Below are positions 16,016-25,633 of a stretch of 64,000 nucleotides of DNA, in pieces; positions within the stretch are counted from its first letter, which is position 1, and each line of letters begins with the position of its first letter. Under the pieces are notes generated by a model. It made no database searches. It was not told where the DNA came from and was given only the letters and a program-made list of their open reading frames with translations. The position numbers and the translations under genes were made by a program. Location: positions 41,621 through 105,620 of the forward strand of contig SUZV01000010.1 in NCBI GenBank assembly GCA_015059715.1, read 5' to 3'. Source of the stretch: Rikenellaceae bacterium (GTDB lineage: Bacteria > Bacteroidota > Bacteroidia > Bacteroidales > Rikenellaceae).

Positions 16016-19000
16016 ATGAATCTAAAGCAGTTTATAGACCGCCCAGTACTCTCAACGGTGATATCTATCGCCATAATGTTGGCAGGTATCGTGGGCCTTA
16101 TGTCGCTCCCTATCGAGCAGTTTCCGACCATAGCACCTCCGACTATCAACGTCACGACAACCTACCCTGGAGCGTCGGCCGAGACGATACAGAAGTCGGT
16201 AATCGCACCCCTTGAGGAGCAGATTAACGGTGTGGAGAATATGACCTATATGACCTCTACGGCCTCGAATACGGGCAAGGTATCTATCTCGGTGTACTTC
16301 CAGCAGGGTACCGACCCCGATATGGCGGCGGTCAACGTGCAAAATCGAGTGACACGCGCCACGTCGGTGTTGCCTGCCGAGGTGACACGTATGGGTGTGC
16401 AGACAGCCAAGAAGCAGACATCTATCATCAAGGCCATAGGCATCTATTCGCCCGAGGGTACCTACGATGAGACCTTCTTGTCGAACTACTTTGTCAATAA
16501 CATACAGCCTAAGCTGTTGCGTATCAATGGCGTGGGCGAGTGTATGACGCTCGGTTCGAAGTATTCGATGCGCATATGGCTCAAGCCCGACGTGATGGCT
16601 CAGTATGGCCTTGTGCCCTCCGATATAAGTGCTATCCTTGCAGAGCAGAATATCGAGGCCTCGACGGGTAATATAGGCGAGAACTCGGGAGGTACGTTCC
16701 AGTATACGATGCGCTATCGTGGCCGTAAGGTCACGCCCGAGGAGTTCGACTCTATAGTTATTAAGTCGCTGCCTACGGGCGAGGTGCTCCATCTTAGGGA
16801 TGTTGCCGACGTGGAGTTTGGCAACGAGAGCTACGCCTTCACCTCGAAGGTCAATGGCTACGATGGTGTGGTGGCTATGCTCTACCAGACCCCTGGGTCG
16901 AATGCCACGCAGGTGCTCAAGAGTATCGATGCGCTCATCGCCGAGGAGCAGGCTAAGGCTCCGCGCGATGTTGAGTTTGTGAGCATCATGGATAGTAACG
17001 AGTTCCTCTTTGCCTCGATACACGAGGTTGTCAAGACCCTTGTCGAGGCTATCATCTTGGTAATATTGGTGGTCTTTATCTTCCTGCAGAGCGTGCGCTC
17101 GTCGATTATTCCGCTTATCTCGATTATCGTCTCGCTTGTCGGCACCTTTGCGGCCCTCGCGCTCTTGGGCTTCTCGATAAATATGCTTACGCTCTTTGCG
17201 TTGGTGCTGGCCATAGGTACTGTCGTTGACGATGCCGTTATTGTCGTCGAGGCGGTGCAGGCGAAGTTCGAGGCTGGCTATCGCTCGGCATATCAGGCTA
17301 CGGTAGATGCTATGCAGGGCATCTCGTCGGCTATCGTCACCTCGACACTGGTATTTATGGCGGTGTTTATCCCCGTGACGATGATGGGAGGCACGTCGGG
17401 AATATTCTATACGCAGTTTGGCGTGACGATGGCTATCGCCGTAGGTATCTCGGGTATCAACGCTCTCACGCTGTCGCCTGCACTCTGTGCCCTTATGCTC
17501 AAGCCACACGCCGAGGGTGCGAGTGCCGAGGGTCTGGGTAGTCGCCTTGCCAAGGCCTACAACACCGCCTTTGATGCTTTGATTAAGCACTATAAGCGTG
17601 GTGTCGGCTTCTTTATCAACCGTAAGTGGGCGTTGTGGGGTGCGCTGATAGCCTCTATCGTGGTTATGGTCTACCTCTTCTCGACGACAAAGACAGGCCT
17701 TGTGCCCTCCGAGGACCAGGGTACTATCATGGTCAACGTGACGATGGCCCCAGGTTCGACACTCGAACAGACGGATAAGGTTATGGAGCAGGTGAGCCAG
17801 CGACTCTCGACTATCGAGCAGGTAGACTCCTTCTGTAAGATTTCGGGTTATGGTATCCTCTCGGGTCAGGGCTCGTCGTATGGTACGCTCATCCTCCGCC
17901 TAAAGAACTGGGAGGAGCGTAAAGAGGATACGGATAACGTGGCGTACCTGTGTCAGAGGGTTATGGCCCTGTGTGCCGATGTCAAGGATGCTCAGGTTAT
18001 CGCCATCGTGCCACCGATGATTTCGGGCTACGGCACGGCGAGTGGCTTCTCGCTCCACCTGCAAGATATAAATAGCGGCTCGGTAGAGGAGTTCTACAAG
18101 GTGGCGATGCAGTTTATCGGTGCGCTGAACCAGCGCGAGGAGATAGGTATGGCCTATACGACCTACAACGTCAACTATCCGCAGTATATGGTCGATGTAG
18201 ATGCCGCGAAGTGTAAGCGCGCAGGTATCTCGCCCCAGGAGGTGCTGGCGACTATCGGAGGCTACTACGGTGGCCAGTATGTGTCGGATATCAACCGCTT
18301 CTCGAAGGTCTACAGAGTGATGTTGCAGGCCTCGCCCGAGAATCGTAAGGATATCGAGTCGTTGGATAATGTATATGTGCGTGTCGAGGGCCAGATGGCT
18401 CCCGTAAGCCAGTTTGTTACGCTGACGAAGATGTATGGCCCCGAGACGCTTAACCGCTTCAATATGTATACCTCTATCGCGGTAAGTGGCGAGGCTGCTG
18501 CGGGCTACTCGTCGGGCGATGCTATCCGCGCCATCAAGGAGGTGGCCGCAGAGGTGCTGCCCCGAGGCTATGAGTTTGAGTTTAGCGACCTTACGCGCGA
18601 GGAGGAGAGCACATCGAGCAACGCTGTGGCCGTCTATGGCATCTGCTTCCTGCTTATCTACCTGCTCCTCGCCTCGCTCTACGAGAGCTATCTTACGCCC
18701 TTTGCTGTGCTGCTGGCCGTGCCTGCAGGACTTATGGGTTGCTTGTTGTTTGCCAAGATGATGGGCCTTGAGAATAACATCTATCTACAGACGGGTATGA
18801 TTATGATTATCGGTCTATTGTCAAAGACGGCCATCCTGCTTACGGAGTATGCCACAGAGCGTCGCAAGGCTGGTATGAGCCTTAAGGAGGCGGCTATGGA
18901 GGCTGCAGGCGAGCGTCTGCGCCCTATCCTTATGACGGTGTTGATGATGATATTCGGTATGCTGCCGCTGATGTTCTCTACGGGCGTAGGTGCTAATGGT

Positions 19001-19150
19001 AACTCGTCGCTCGGCTCGGGCGTTGTGGGTGGTATGCTTATCGGTACTATAGCACTGTTGTTCTTGGTGCCAGGCCTCTTTATCGCCTTCCAGTGGCTAC
19101 AGGAGCGGATTAAGCCTATCGAGATAGATGACCCTAAGGGTGAGGAGTAA
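16016..19150 (+). CDS. RND multidrug efflux pump, inner-membrane transporter (AcrB type)
   Basis: A 1044-residue HAE1-family RND permease with the expected 12 helices and two large periplasmic loops. The start MNLKQFIDRPVLSTVISIAI is typical. TM4 carries the proton-relay segment GTVVDDAVIVVEAV with the two Asp residues. GLVPSEDQGTIMVNVTMAPG begins the second half, and TM10-12 are near 875-1020 (GLLSKTAILLTEYATERRKA). It forms a trimer that takes substrate from periplasm or outer leaflet and hands it to the channel. Middle gene of the adaptor-pump-channel operon. Confidence 0.97.
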   Translation: MNLKQFIDRPVLSTVISIAIMLAGIVGLMSLPIEQFPTIAPPTINVTTTYPGASAETIQKSVIAPLEEQINGVENMTYMTSTASNTGKVSISVYFQQGTDPDMAAVNVQNRVTRATSVLPAEVTRMGVQTAKKQTSIIKAIGIYSPEGTYDETFLSNYFVNNIQPKLLRINGVGECMTLGSKYSMRIWLKPDVMAQYGLVPSDISAILAEQNIEASTGNIGENSGGTFQYTMRYRGRKVTPEEFDSIVIKSLPTGEVLHLRDVADVEFGNESYAFTSKVNGYDGVVAMLYQTPGSNATQVLKSIDALIAEEQAKAPRDVEFVSIMDSNEFLFASIHEVVKTLVEAIILVILVVFIFLQSVRSSIIPLISIIVSLVGTFAALALLGFSINMLTLFALVLAIGTVVDDAVIVVEAVQAKFEAGYRSAYQATVDAMQGISSAIVTSTLVFMAVFIPVTMMGGTSGIFYTQFGVTMAIAVGISGINALTLSPALCALMLKPHAEGASAEGLGSRLAKAYNTAFDALIKHYKRGVGFFINRKWALWGALIASIVVMVYLFSTTKTGLVPSEDQGTIMVNVTMAPGSTLEQTDKVMEQVSQRLSTIEQVDSFCKISGYGILSGQGSSYGTLILRLKNWEERKEDTDNVAYLCQRVMALCADVKDAQVIAIVPPMISGYGTASGFSLHLQDINSGSVEEFYKVAMQFIGALNQREEIGMAYTTYNVNYPQYMVDVDAAKCKRAGISPQEVLATIGGYYGGQYVSDINRFSKVYRVMLQASPENRKDIESLDNVYVRVEGQMAPVSQFVTLTKMYGPETLNRFNMYTSIAVSGEAAAGYSSGDAIRAIKEVAAEVLPRGYEFEFSDLTREEESTSSNAVAVYGICFLLIYLLLASLYESYLTPFAVLLAVPAGLMGCLLFAKMMGLENNIYLQTGMIMIIGLLSKTAILLTEYATERRKAGMSLKEAAMEAAGERLRPILMTVLMMIFGMLPLMFSTGVGANGNSSLGSGVVGGMLIGTIALLFLVPGLFIAFQWLQERIKPIEIDDPKGEE

Positions 19151-19171
19151 CAAAAAATGTTATAACGTGTT

Positions 19172-20560
19172 ATGAAGAGATATATAGCCATAATTTTGGC
19201 CGTTGCGATGACCAGCTGCGGCATATACAGACCCTACGAGCGTCCCGAGGTGAGTACCGATGCGCTCTATGGCGCGGAGTATGAGGCTGCCGATAGCAGC
19301 TCGGTTGCCGACCTTAGGTGGGAGGAGTTCTTCACCGACAGCCACCTGCAGGCCCTTATACGTCAGGGCTTGGAGCATAATAGCGATATGCAGGCTACGC
19401 ATTGGCGTATCAAGGAGGCTGAGGCGACACTTAAGTCGGCGCGCCTATCCTACCTGCCATCGTTTAACCTTGCCCCGAGTGGTGGGGTGTCGAGCTTCGA
19501 TGGCTCGAAGGGTAGCTGGACATATAGCGCACCCCTCTCGGCATCGTGGCAGATAGATATCTTTGGTGGCATAACCAATGCCAAGCGTAAGGCTAAGGCC
19601 CTCTACGCCGCCTCTAAGGAGTATCAGCAGGCGGTGCGCACACAGCTTATCGCCGCCATAGCCAACTACTACTATACGCTGCTTATGCTCGACAGCCAGT
19701 CGGAGGCTACACGCCTTGTTGCCGAGTCGTTAGATAGCAGTGCCGAGACTATGCGAGCTATGATGGATGGCGGTATGGCCGATGCTGCGGGTGTCGCACA
19801 GCTTGAGGCTGCGGCCTACGATGCTCGCGCGCGCCTCCTCGATATTGAGCACAACATCGTCGCCATAGAGAGTGCTCTGTGTGCTATCTTAGGTGATGCA
19901 CACCACAATATCGAGCGCGGGGTGCTTGATGGACAGCAGATGCCCGAGGAGCTAAGCCTTGGTGTGCCAGTGTCGCTATTGGCCAATCGTCCCGATGTGC
20001 GTATGGCCGAGTATAGCCTTATGCAGGCGCACTATGCCACCGCTGCGGCACGTTCACAGCTCTATCCAACGCTCTCGCTCAGTGGCCTTCTCGGCTGGAC
20101 AAATAGCGTTGGCTCTGTGGTGACAAATCCTGGAGGGTTGATACTCTCGGCTGCGGCATCGCTCACTGCGCCCCTCTTCAATGGGGGCAAGCTACGTGCG
20201 CAGGTGCGCATTGCCGAGGCGCAGCAGCAGGAGGCGTTGCTAAGCTTCAAGCAGAGCCTGCTCAACGCTGGTAGCGAGGTAAACACCGCCCTGTCGCAGG
20301 TGCAGACGGCGCGCGAGAAGCTTACGTTGCGTCAGGGCCAGGTCGAGGCCCTCAAGCGTGCTTCAGAGTCGACACAGCTACTTATGGACTACGGCACTAC
20401 GACATACCTTGAGGTGCTCACCGCGCAGCAGAACCTCCTCGCGGGCCAGATATCGGCCATTAGCGACCGCTATGACGAGATTCAGGGCTGCATAACACTC
20501 TATATCGCCTTGGGTGGCGGCTGCGAGCGTGAGGAGAGTGGTAGTGGGGGTAAGGAGTAA
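19172..20560 (+). CDS. TolC/OprM-type outer-membrane efflux channel
   Basis: A 462-residue outer-membrane factor (NodT/OprM family) that completes the tripartite pump. Lipobox MTSC with Cys16 indicates lipid anchoring, as in OprM. Two OEP repeats lie at about 65-250 and 275-455, with long alpha-helical barrel segments (IKEAEATLKSARLSYLPSF, ANRPDVRMAEYSLMQAHYAT, LLMDYGTTTYLEVLTAQQNL). The gene starts 22 bp after the pump stop codon. A strong hairpin follows it. Confidence 0.95.
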   Translation: MKRYIAIILAVAMTSCGIYRPYERPEVSTDALYGAEYEAADSSSVADLRWEEFFTDSHLQALIRQGLEHNSDMQATHWRIKEAEATLKSARLSYLPSFNLAPSGGVSSFDGSKGSWTYSAPLSASWQIDIFGGITNAKRKAKALYAASKEYQQAVRTQLIAAIANYYYTLLMLDSQSEATRLVAESLDSSAETMRAMMDGGMADAAGVAQLEAAAYDARARLLDIEHNIVAIESALCAILGDAHHNIERGVLDGQQMPEELSLGVPVSLLANRPDVRMAEYSLMQAHYATAAARSQLYPTLSLSGLLGWTNSVGSVVTNPGGLILSAAASLTAPLFNGGKLRAQVRIAEAQQQEALLSFKQSLLNAGSEVNTALSQVQTAREKLTLRQGQVEALKRASESTQLLMDYGTTTYLEVLTAQQNLLAGQISAISDRYDEIQGCITLYIALGGGCEREESGSGGKE

Positions 20561-20590
20561 TGATTTTTTGATGGGTCCCGATGGGTTACT

Positions 20591-20654
20591 ATGAGTCCCG
20601 ATGGATTTCTATGATAGCGACCACGCCTCTCCATAGAAACCCATCGGGACTCAT
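20591..20654. terminator. Hairpin between the efflux operon and GH2 gene
   Basis: ATGAGTCCCGATGGATTTCT pairs with AGAAACCCATCGGGACTCAT around a loop with ATGATAGCGACCACGC. Tail TATTTTAT on the plus strand. A partial extra arm (GATGGGTCCCGATGGG) sits just before it. Loop and arms resemble the 4278-4322 hairpin. Confidence 0.75.
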
Positions 20655-20668
20655 TATTTTATCCCAGC

Positions 20669-23164
20669 CTACTCAGCTGTGATGACTATCGACGCGCTCT
20701 TAAGACCCTTGGACTTGGCCCTGAGCGTAATCGTGCCGCTATCGCCATTGCTCTGCACTATGGCGGTCATCATACCCTTGAACACCTGCATCTTAGGCTC
20801 GTGGAAGAGCTCCAGCGACACAGGGTTGCCATTAGCACCTGCGCGATAGAATCCCTCGCCCGTAACGCTATAGCTGATGCTATGCTCGGCATCGGGGCAG
20901 AGGTTGCCATCCTTGTCGACAACCTTGACGGTGATAAAGGCAAGGTCACGACCATCGGCCTTGATAGTTGCGCGGTCCGCGCTAAGCTCGATATGGTGTG
21001 GCTCCCCTGCGGTGCGCACCTCGCTCTGGGCAACAGCCTCGCCCTTGTCGTTGTAGGCAACAACCTTGACAACGCCAGGCTCATACTTCGTATCCATCCA
21101 CATCAGGCGGTAACGCTGCTGACGCTTTAGCGAGCGTGTAGACTCCTCGCCCAGCGAGTTGTCATACGTTACGCTCAAATCCTTGGTGCGCACACCCTGG
21201 CTTACGCCATTTATAAACACCTCTGCCGAGGGGTAGTTCGTATATACAAATATCGGCGTTACCTCGCCCTCGCGCCCTGGCCATGTCCAGTGGGGGAGGA
21301 TGTGGAGCGTCTCGACATCGGGATTCCAGTGGCTACGGTAGAGGTAGTAGCGGTCCTTGGGCAGGCCTGCGAGGTCTACGATGCCAAAGAGTGACGAGTG
21401 GCTTGGCCAGTTGGTGTAGTAGGGTGTAGGCTCGCCCAGGTAGTCAAAGCCTGTCCATACGAACTCGCCTATAGCCCACGAAAAGTCGTCGTGCCAAATC
21501 CAGTCGTCCTCGGGGAGGTTTGACCAGCCACAGTGCTCAACATCGTAGGACGATGACTGGTGGTCGTCGTAGGTGGCCATCGAGCGTCGCTCAACGGGGA
21601 ACTTATAGACACCACGACTACTTACCGTTGAGGCTGTCTCCGAGCCGAGGATAATCTGCTGTGGCAGACGTAGATAGTTGTCGGGATATAGGTGTGGACG
21701 GTAGTTGAAGCCTGCTACATCCATCGTCGCCGCCATATTGTTGTATACCACGTTGTGAGGCTGGTCCATGCCCTGAGTTACAGGACGTGTGGGGTCCTCG
21801 CGGTGGCATATATCCTGCAAGAAGCGCGAGAGCTTAGCTCCCCAGATGACATCGCCCTGGTCGGGCACCTCGTTACCTATGCACCACATCACCACGCTGG
21901 GGTTGTTGCGGTAGTGGCGCACAAGGTTGACAATATCGCGCTCGGCCCACTCGTCAAAGTGGTTGTGGTAGCCATTTGCGAGCTTGGCAGTGCGCCACTC
22001 GTCGAACGATTCGAGCATGAGCATCATACCCATCTCGTCACACGCCTCGACAAGCTCGGGAGCTGGCATATTGTGCGAGGTGCGTATAGCGTTGCAGCCC
22101 ATATCCTTCATTATGCGTATCTGGCGGCGTATGGCGGCATCGTTTACGGCAGCACCCAAAGGACCCAAGTCGTGGTGGTTACATACTCCTCGGAACTTGG
22201 TAAGCTCGCCATTTATATACATACCCTTCTCGGGGATAATCTCTATGGTGCGTATGCCGAAACGTGTCGTGTACTCATCCTTAAGCTCGCCGTTGTAGTA
22301 TAGGCGTGATGCTGCGCTATAGAGCGTGGGGCTCTCGACGCTCCATAGCTCGGGGTTGGCAACGTCGATATGCTGCGCGATGACACTCTCGTTGTAGAGG
22401 CCTATGCCATCCTCTGCTGAGGCTACAACCTCGCCCTTAGAGTTAAGGATGTCGGTACGCAGAGTACACCCCTCGGCCTTGGCACCATCGGGTAGCGATA
22501 CCTCGGTACGCACGACAACTTTAGCGTAGCGGTCGCTGACCTCGGGCGTAGTAATCTGTGTGCCCCAGACGGGGATATGTATGTCGTTGGTGACGACGAG
22601 GTGTACGTTGCGGTACAGGCCAGCACCAGGGTACCAGCGCGACGACTCGGGCATATTCTCTAAGCGCACAGCGAGCTGGTTGTGTCCCTCGGTGACGTAG
22701 GGCGTGATGTCTAAGTGGAATGAGTTGTAGCCATAGGGCCAGTATCCTGCCTCGTTGCCGTTGACATATACACGTGCGTGGCTCATCGCACCATCGAAGA
22801 TAAGGGTTACGCGGTTCGACACCTCTAACTTAGCTATGTCGAAGCCGAGGCGATACCATCCCACGCCGACGAAGGGTAGGCCGCCAGTGCGTCCTGCATG
22901 CTCCATAGCCTCGCGCTGTCCATCCTGTGTGATGGCAACATTCTGGCGGTCGTTGTGGATGCTAAAGGGTCCATATATCGCCCAGTCGTGGGGTATTGTC
23001 ACCTGTTGCCATGCGCTATCGTCACACTCCACAAGGCTAAATGTGGGGCTGTCGTCGCGCGTAAAACGCCAGCCACGCTCCAATAGTTGTTCGCTACGCA
23101 CCTGTGCCTCGGCCGTCGCCGCAAGTGTTATGATGCTAAGCAACGCTATCACTACTCTTCTCAT
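20669..23164 (-). CDS. Glycoside hydrolase family 2 (beta-galactosidase-like), exported
   Basis: An 831-residue exported GH2 enzyme. Signal peptide about 1-20 (IITLAATAEA). Jelly-roll sugar-binding domain (about 25-185), Ig-like domain (about 190-295), then the TIM barrel (about 300-605). The acid/base Glu is in WCIGNEVPDQGD and the probable nucleophile Glu in GEFVWTGFDYLGEPTPYY. Two further beta domains complete the C-terminus (about 610-831; one resembles DUF4982 and one an Ig-like bacterial domain). The family removes terminal beta-linked galactose or related sugars; exact specificity cannot be read. It is a single gene, with no SusC/D pair adjacent. Confidence 0.92.
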   Translation of the reverse strand: MRRVVIALLSIITLAATAEAQVRSEQLLERGWRFTRDDSPTFSLVECDDSAWQQVTIPHDWAIYGPFSIHNDRQNVAITQDGQREAMEHAGRTGGLPFVGVGWYRLGFDIAKLEVSNRVTLIFDGAMSHARVYVNGNEAGYWPYGYNSFHLDITPYVTEGHNQLAVRLENMPESSRWYPGAGLYRNVHLVVTNDIHIPVWGTQITTPEVSDRYAKVVVRTEVSLPDGAKAEGCTLRTDILNSKGEVVASAEDGIGLYNESVIAQHIDVANPELWSVESPTLYSAASRLYYNGELKDEYTTRFGIRTIEIIPEKGMYINGELTKFRGVCNHHDLGPLGAAVNDAAIRRQIRIMKDMGCNAIRTSHNMPAPELVEACDEMGMMLMLESFDEWRTAKLANGYHNHFDEWAERDIVNLVRHYRNNPSVVMWCIGNEVPDQGDVIWGAKLSRFLQDICHREDPTRPVTQGMDQPHNVVYNNMAATMDVAGFNYRPHLYPDNYLRLPQQIILGSETASTVSSRGVYKFPVERRSMATYDDHQSSSYDVEHCGWSNLPEDDWIWHDDFSWAIGEFVWTGFDYLGEPTPYYTNWPSHSSLFGIVDLAGLPKDRYYLYRSHWNPDVETLHILPHWTWPGREGEVTPIFVYTNYPSAEVFINGVSQGVRTKDLSVTYDNSLGEESTRSLKRQQRYRLMWMDTKYEPGVVKVVAYNDKGEAVAQSEVRTAGEPHHIELSADRATIKADGRDLAFITVKVVDKDGNLCPDAEHSISYSVTGEGFYRAGANGNPVSLELFHEPKMQVFKGMMTAIVQSNGDSGTITLRAKSKGLKSASIVITAE

Positions 23165-23228
23165 AATTTGGTATATTGTTTTAAGGTTAAAATCGCACTT
23201 CTCGGCTACGCGAAGTGTAGACCATTTG

Positions 23229-23259
23229 CAAAGTTACTGAAAATATACTATTTGGCAAG
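23229..23259 (-). promoter_or_regulatory. GH2 gene promoter
   Basis: Minus-strand TAACTTTG (plus 23229-23236) with CTTG (plus 23257-23260), spacer 20 bp. About 65 bp upstream of the start codon. Confidence 0.6.
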
Positions 23260-23375
23260 GCTGCGAGGAGGATTAATTCTCCCGTATCGCGCTTTAAGTT
23301 AGTATGGCGAGGGGTGAATTTACTCCGTAGGGACATATTTTTCTAAAATTATGGCTCGGGTATCACTTTTTTGTA

Positions 23376-23383
23376 TAACTTTG
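23376..23383 (+). promoter_or_regulatory. panB -7 element
   Basis: TAACTTTG matches TAnnTTTG and lies 31 bp before the panB ATG. No convincing TTG is found at the -33 position. Confidence 0.45.
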
Positions 23384-23414
23384 TGAAACTATACGTAACC
23401 AATATTTGCAAACT

Positions 23415-24230
23415 ATGTCAGTTGAAAGCACAGTGAGAGCGGTCACCACGCTGCGCCTTACGGAGATGAAGCATCGTGGCGAGAAGATAGCTATGCTCAC
23501 ATCATACGACTACTCTATGGCCAAGATTGTCGATCAGGCAGGTGTAGATGTAATCCTCGTGGGCGACTCTGCCGCCAATGTTATGGCAGGCTTCGAGACT
23601 ACGCTGCCCATAACCCTCGATATGATGATATATCACGCTAAGTCTGTGGTGCGTGCCGTAGAGCGTGCCCTTGTAGTTGTCGACCTACCCTTCGGAACGT
23701 ACCAGGGTAACTCGAAGGTGGCACTCGACTCGGCCGTAAGGATTATGAAGGAGACCGAGGCCGATGCCGTAAAACTTGAGGGCGGTGAGGAGATTCTTGA
23801 GTCGGTAAATAGAATACTCTCGGCAGGCATCCCCGTAATGGGCCACCTCGGACTTACGCCACAGTCGATACATAAGTTCGGAACATATAACGTGCGCGCT
23901 AAGGACGAGGCCGAGGCTACGAAGTTGGTGCGCGATGCTCACCTTTTGGAGGATGCAGGATGCTTTGCCATAGTCCTTGAGAAGATACCTGCGCTGCTTG
24001 GTAAGCGCGTGTCGGAGGAGCTGCATATCCCCACTATAGGCATCGGAGCTGGTGGCGACACCGATGGTCAGGTGCTCGTCGCCCACGATATGTTGGGCAT
24101 CACACAGGCCTTCTCGCCACGATTCCTGCGCCGCTATGCTGACCTCGGCACTACCATCTCGGAGGCCGTAGGTCACTACGTCGACGATGTTAAGAGCCGC
24201 GACTTCCCCAACGAGAAGGAGCAATACTAA
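23415..24230 (+). CDS. panB: 3-methyl-2-oxobutanoate hydroxymethyltransferase
   Basis: Transfers a hydroxymethyl group from 5,10-methylene-THF to 2-oxoisovalerate, giving ketopantoate, the first step of pantothenate and CoA synthesis. 271 residues, normal length. Motifs: [39 protein letters not shown] (metal Asp), [27 protein letters not shown], and the catalytic Glu in [10 protein letters not shown]. The ATG at 23415 is preferred over the in-frame TTG at 23406. Convergent with queA, with a shared hairpin between them. Confidence 0.97.
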   Translation: MSVESTVRAVTTLRLTEMKHRGEKIAMLTSYDYSMAKIVDQAGVDVILVGDSAANVMAGFETTLPITLDMMIYHAKSVVRAVERALVVVDLPFGTYQGNSKVALDSAVRIMKETEADAVKLEGGEEILESVNRILSAGIPVMGHLGLTPQSIHKFGTYNVRAKDEAEATKLVRDAHLLEDAGCFAIVLEKIPALLGKRVSEELHIPTIGIGAGGDTDGQVLVAHDMLGITQAFSPRFLRRYADLGTTISEAVGHYVDDVKSRDFPNEKEQY

Positions 24231-24241
24231 ATGTAGACAAT

Positions 24242-24280
24242 AGATGAGGGTGACTATTTACTATTTAGTCACCCTCATCT
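24242..24280. terminator. Bidirectional terminator panB/queA
   Basis: AGATGAGGGTGACTA pairs with TAGTCACCCTCATCT; tail ACTCTTTTAC. Placed between convergent genes. Confidence 0.8.
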
Positions 24281-24340
24281 ACTCTTTTACGCTTTACCCC
24301 CTCTATACTATCCTCCTACCAAACGGGTAAAGCGACCAAG

Positions 24341-25558
24341 CTATCTATTATCCACCTTGAGCAGCGAAGAGTCGCCATAGCTCAGGAAGCGGAAGCCGTT
24401 GTCGAGGGCGTAGCGATAGATGTTGCGCCAGTTATCGCCAACGTAGGCACTCACAAGGAGTAGGAGCGTAGATTTAGGCTGATGGAAGTTGGTGATTATG
24501 TAGCTTACGATGCGGAAGCGGTAGCCAAGCGGCGTAATCATTATCTGCGTCGTTGCCTTAAGCGACTCTAAGCCTTCGCGCTGCATATACTCGATGAGCG
24601 TATCGAGAGCATCGCCACCGCTAAAGCTCGCAGGTATGTCGTATAGCTCCCACTGGCCTACGGTGCGCTCGCACGCGGGAGTACCCGAGGTGTGTATGCG
24701 CCACGCTAAGGCTGTAAGCGACTCTAAGGTGCGTACCGACGTAGTACCCACAGCGACGATGTTGCCCCACTTTGCGCGTAGCTCGGTAAGTGCCGAGAGT
24801 GTTACGGAGAAGTGCTCGGTATGCATGGCGTGCTGTGCGGCATCCTCATCCTTAACGGGTAGGAAGGTGCCAGCACCGACGTGGAGCGTCACCTCGGCAA
24901 AGCTGTAGCCTCTATCCTTCATCGATGCTATAAGCTCTGGCGTAAAGTGCAGACCTGCCGTAGGTGCTGCCACAGAGCCCTCGAAACGTGCATAGACCGT
25001 CTGGTAGCGAGTGTTGTCTATCTCCTCGCTCTCGCGGTTGAGGTAGGGGGGGATAGGTATGCGTCCGAGGGTCTCCAGAAGCTCGCCGAAGCTGCACTCT
25101 GCCGACCAATGGAAGCGTATCACATGTTCGCGTGTGCCGCGCTCGACAATCTCGGCACGCAACGTATGTTGCTTGCCCTCGTACTCGAAGTCAATGCCCA
25201 CCTGGCCCTCTTTCCACTTCTTGAGGTTGCCGACGATGCAGCTCCACTCCGATGTGGCACGCTGTGCGAAGGCACGCTCGTAGTCCGCAGGGTTTGTCGG
25301 CTCAAGGCAGAATACCTCGATGCGTGCTCCCGAGGCCTTGTGCATAACTATACGTGCGCGCACCACGCGCGTATTATTAAAGACGAGCATCGCGCCCTCG
25401 GGGAGGTAGTCGGCAATGGAGCTAAAGTGGCTCTCGCATATCGCACCATTATCGTAGATAAGGAGCTTTGACGATGCGCGCTCCTGGAGCGGAAACTTGG
25501 CGATACGCTCCTCGGGCAGCTCGTAGTTAAAGTCGTTGATATCTATATGACGTTCCAT
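24341..25558 (-). CDS. queA: tRNA preQ1(34) S-adenosylmethionine ribosyltransferase-isomerase
   Basis: Moves the ribosyl group of SAM to preQ1 in the tRNA wobble position, forming epoxyqueuosine. The protein is 405 residues from the ATG at 25558; a longer frame to 25603 is possible but MERHIDINDFNYELPEERIA is the family N-terminus. Motifs: FNNTRVVRARI, PAPTAGLHFT-type segment AAPTAGLHFTPELI, HVGAGTFLPV and YIITNFHQPKSTLLLLVSAY. The protein has about 50 residues beyond the E. coli length, within the central region and typical of Bacteroidetes. Its start is 76 bp from the end of the S46 peptidase gene upstream, with a terminator between. Confidence 0.96.
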   Translation of the reverse strand: MERHIDINDFNYELPEERIAKFPLQERASSKLLIYDNGAICESHFSSIADYLPEGAMLVFNNTRVVRARIVMHKASGARIEVFCLEPTNPADYERAFAQRATSEWSCIVGNLKKWKEGQVGIDFEYEGKQHTLRAEIVERGTREHVIRFHWSAECSFGELLETLGRIPIPPYLNRESEEIDNTRYQTVYARFEGSVAAPTAGLHFTPELIASMKDRGYSFAEVTLHVGAGTFLPVKDEDAAQHAMHTEHFSVTLSALTELRAKWGNIVAVGTTSVRTLESLTALAWRIHTSGTPACERTVGQWELYDIPASFSGGDALDTLIEYMQREGLESLKATTQIMITPLGYRFRIVSYIITNFHQPKSTLLLLVSAYVGDNWRNIYRYALDNGFRFLSYGDSSLLKVDNR

Positions 25559-25577
25559 AGTGGCCACAAAGGTAAAC

Positions 25578-25613
25578 AAAATTGGGTTGCCAGCCAAGGG
25601 CAACCCAATTTTT
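25578..25613 (-). terminator. Terminator of the first S46 peptidase gene
   Basis: AAAATTGGGTTGCC pairs with GGCAACCCAATTTT; in the minus direction the stem ends in TTTTG. Confidence 0.8.
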
Positions 25614-25633
25614 ATGCTACATTACAGCTACGG

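Noticed and set aside
16052..17590. 512-residue minus-strand ORF
   Set aside because: Antisense shadow of the RND pump gene; composition is low-complexity Arg/His and no family is recognised.
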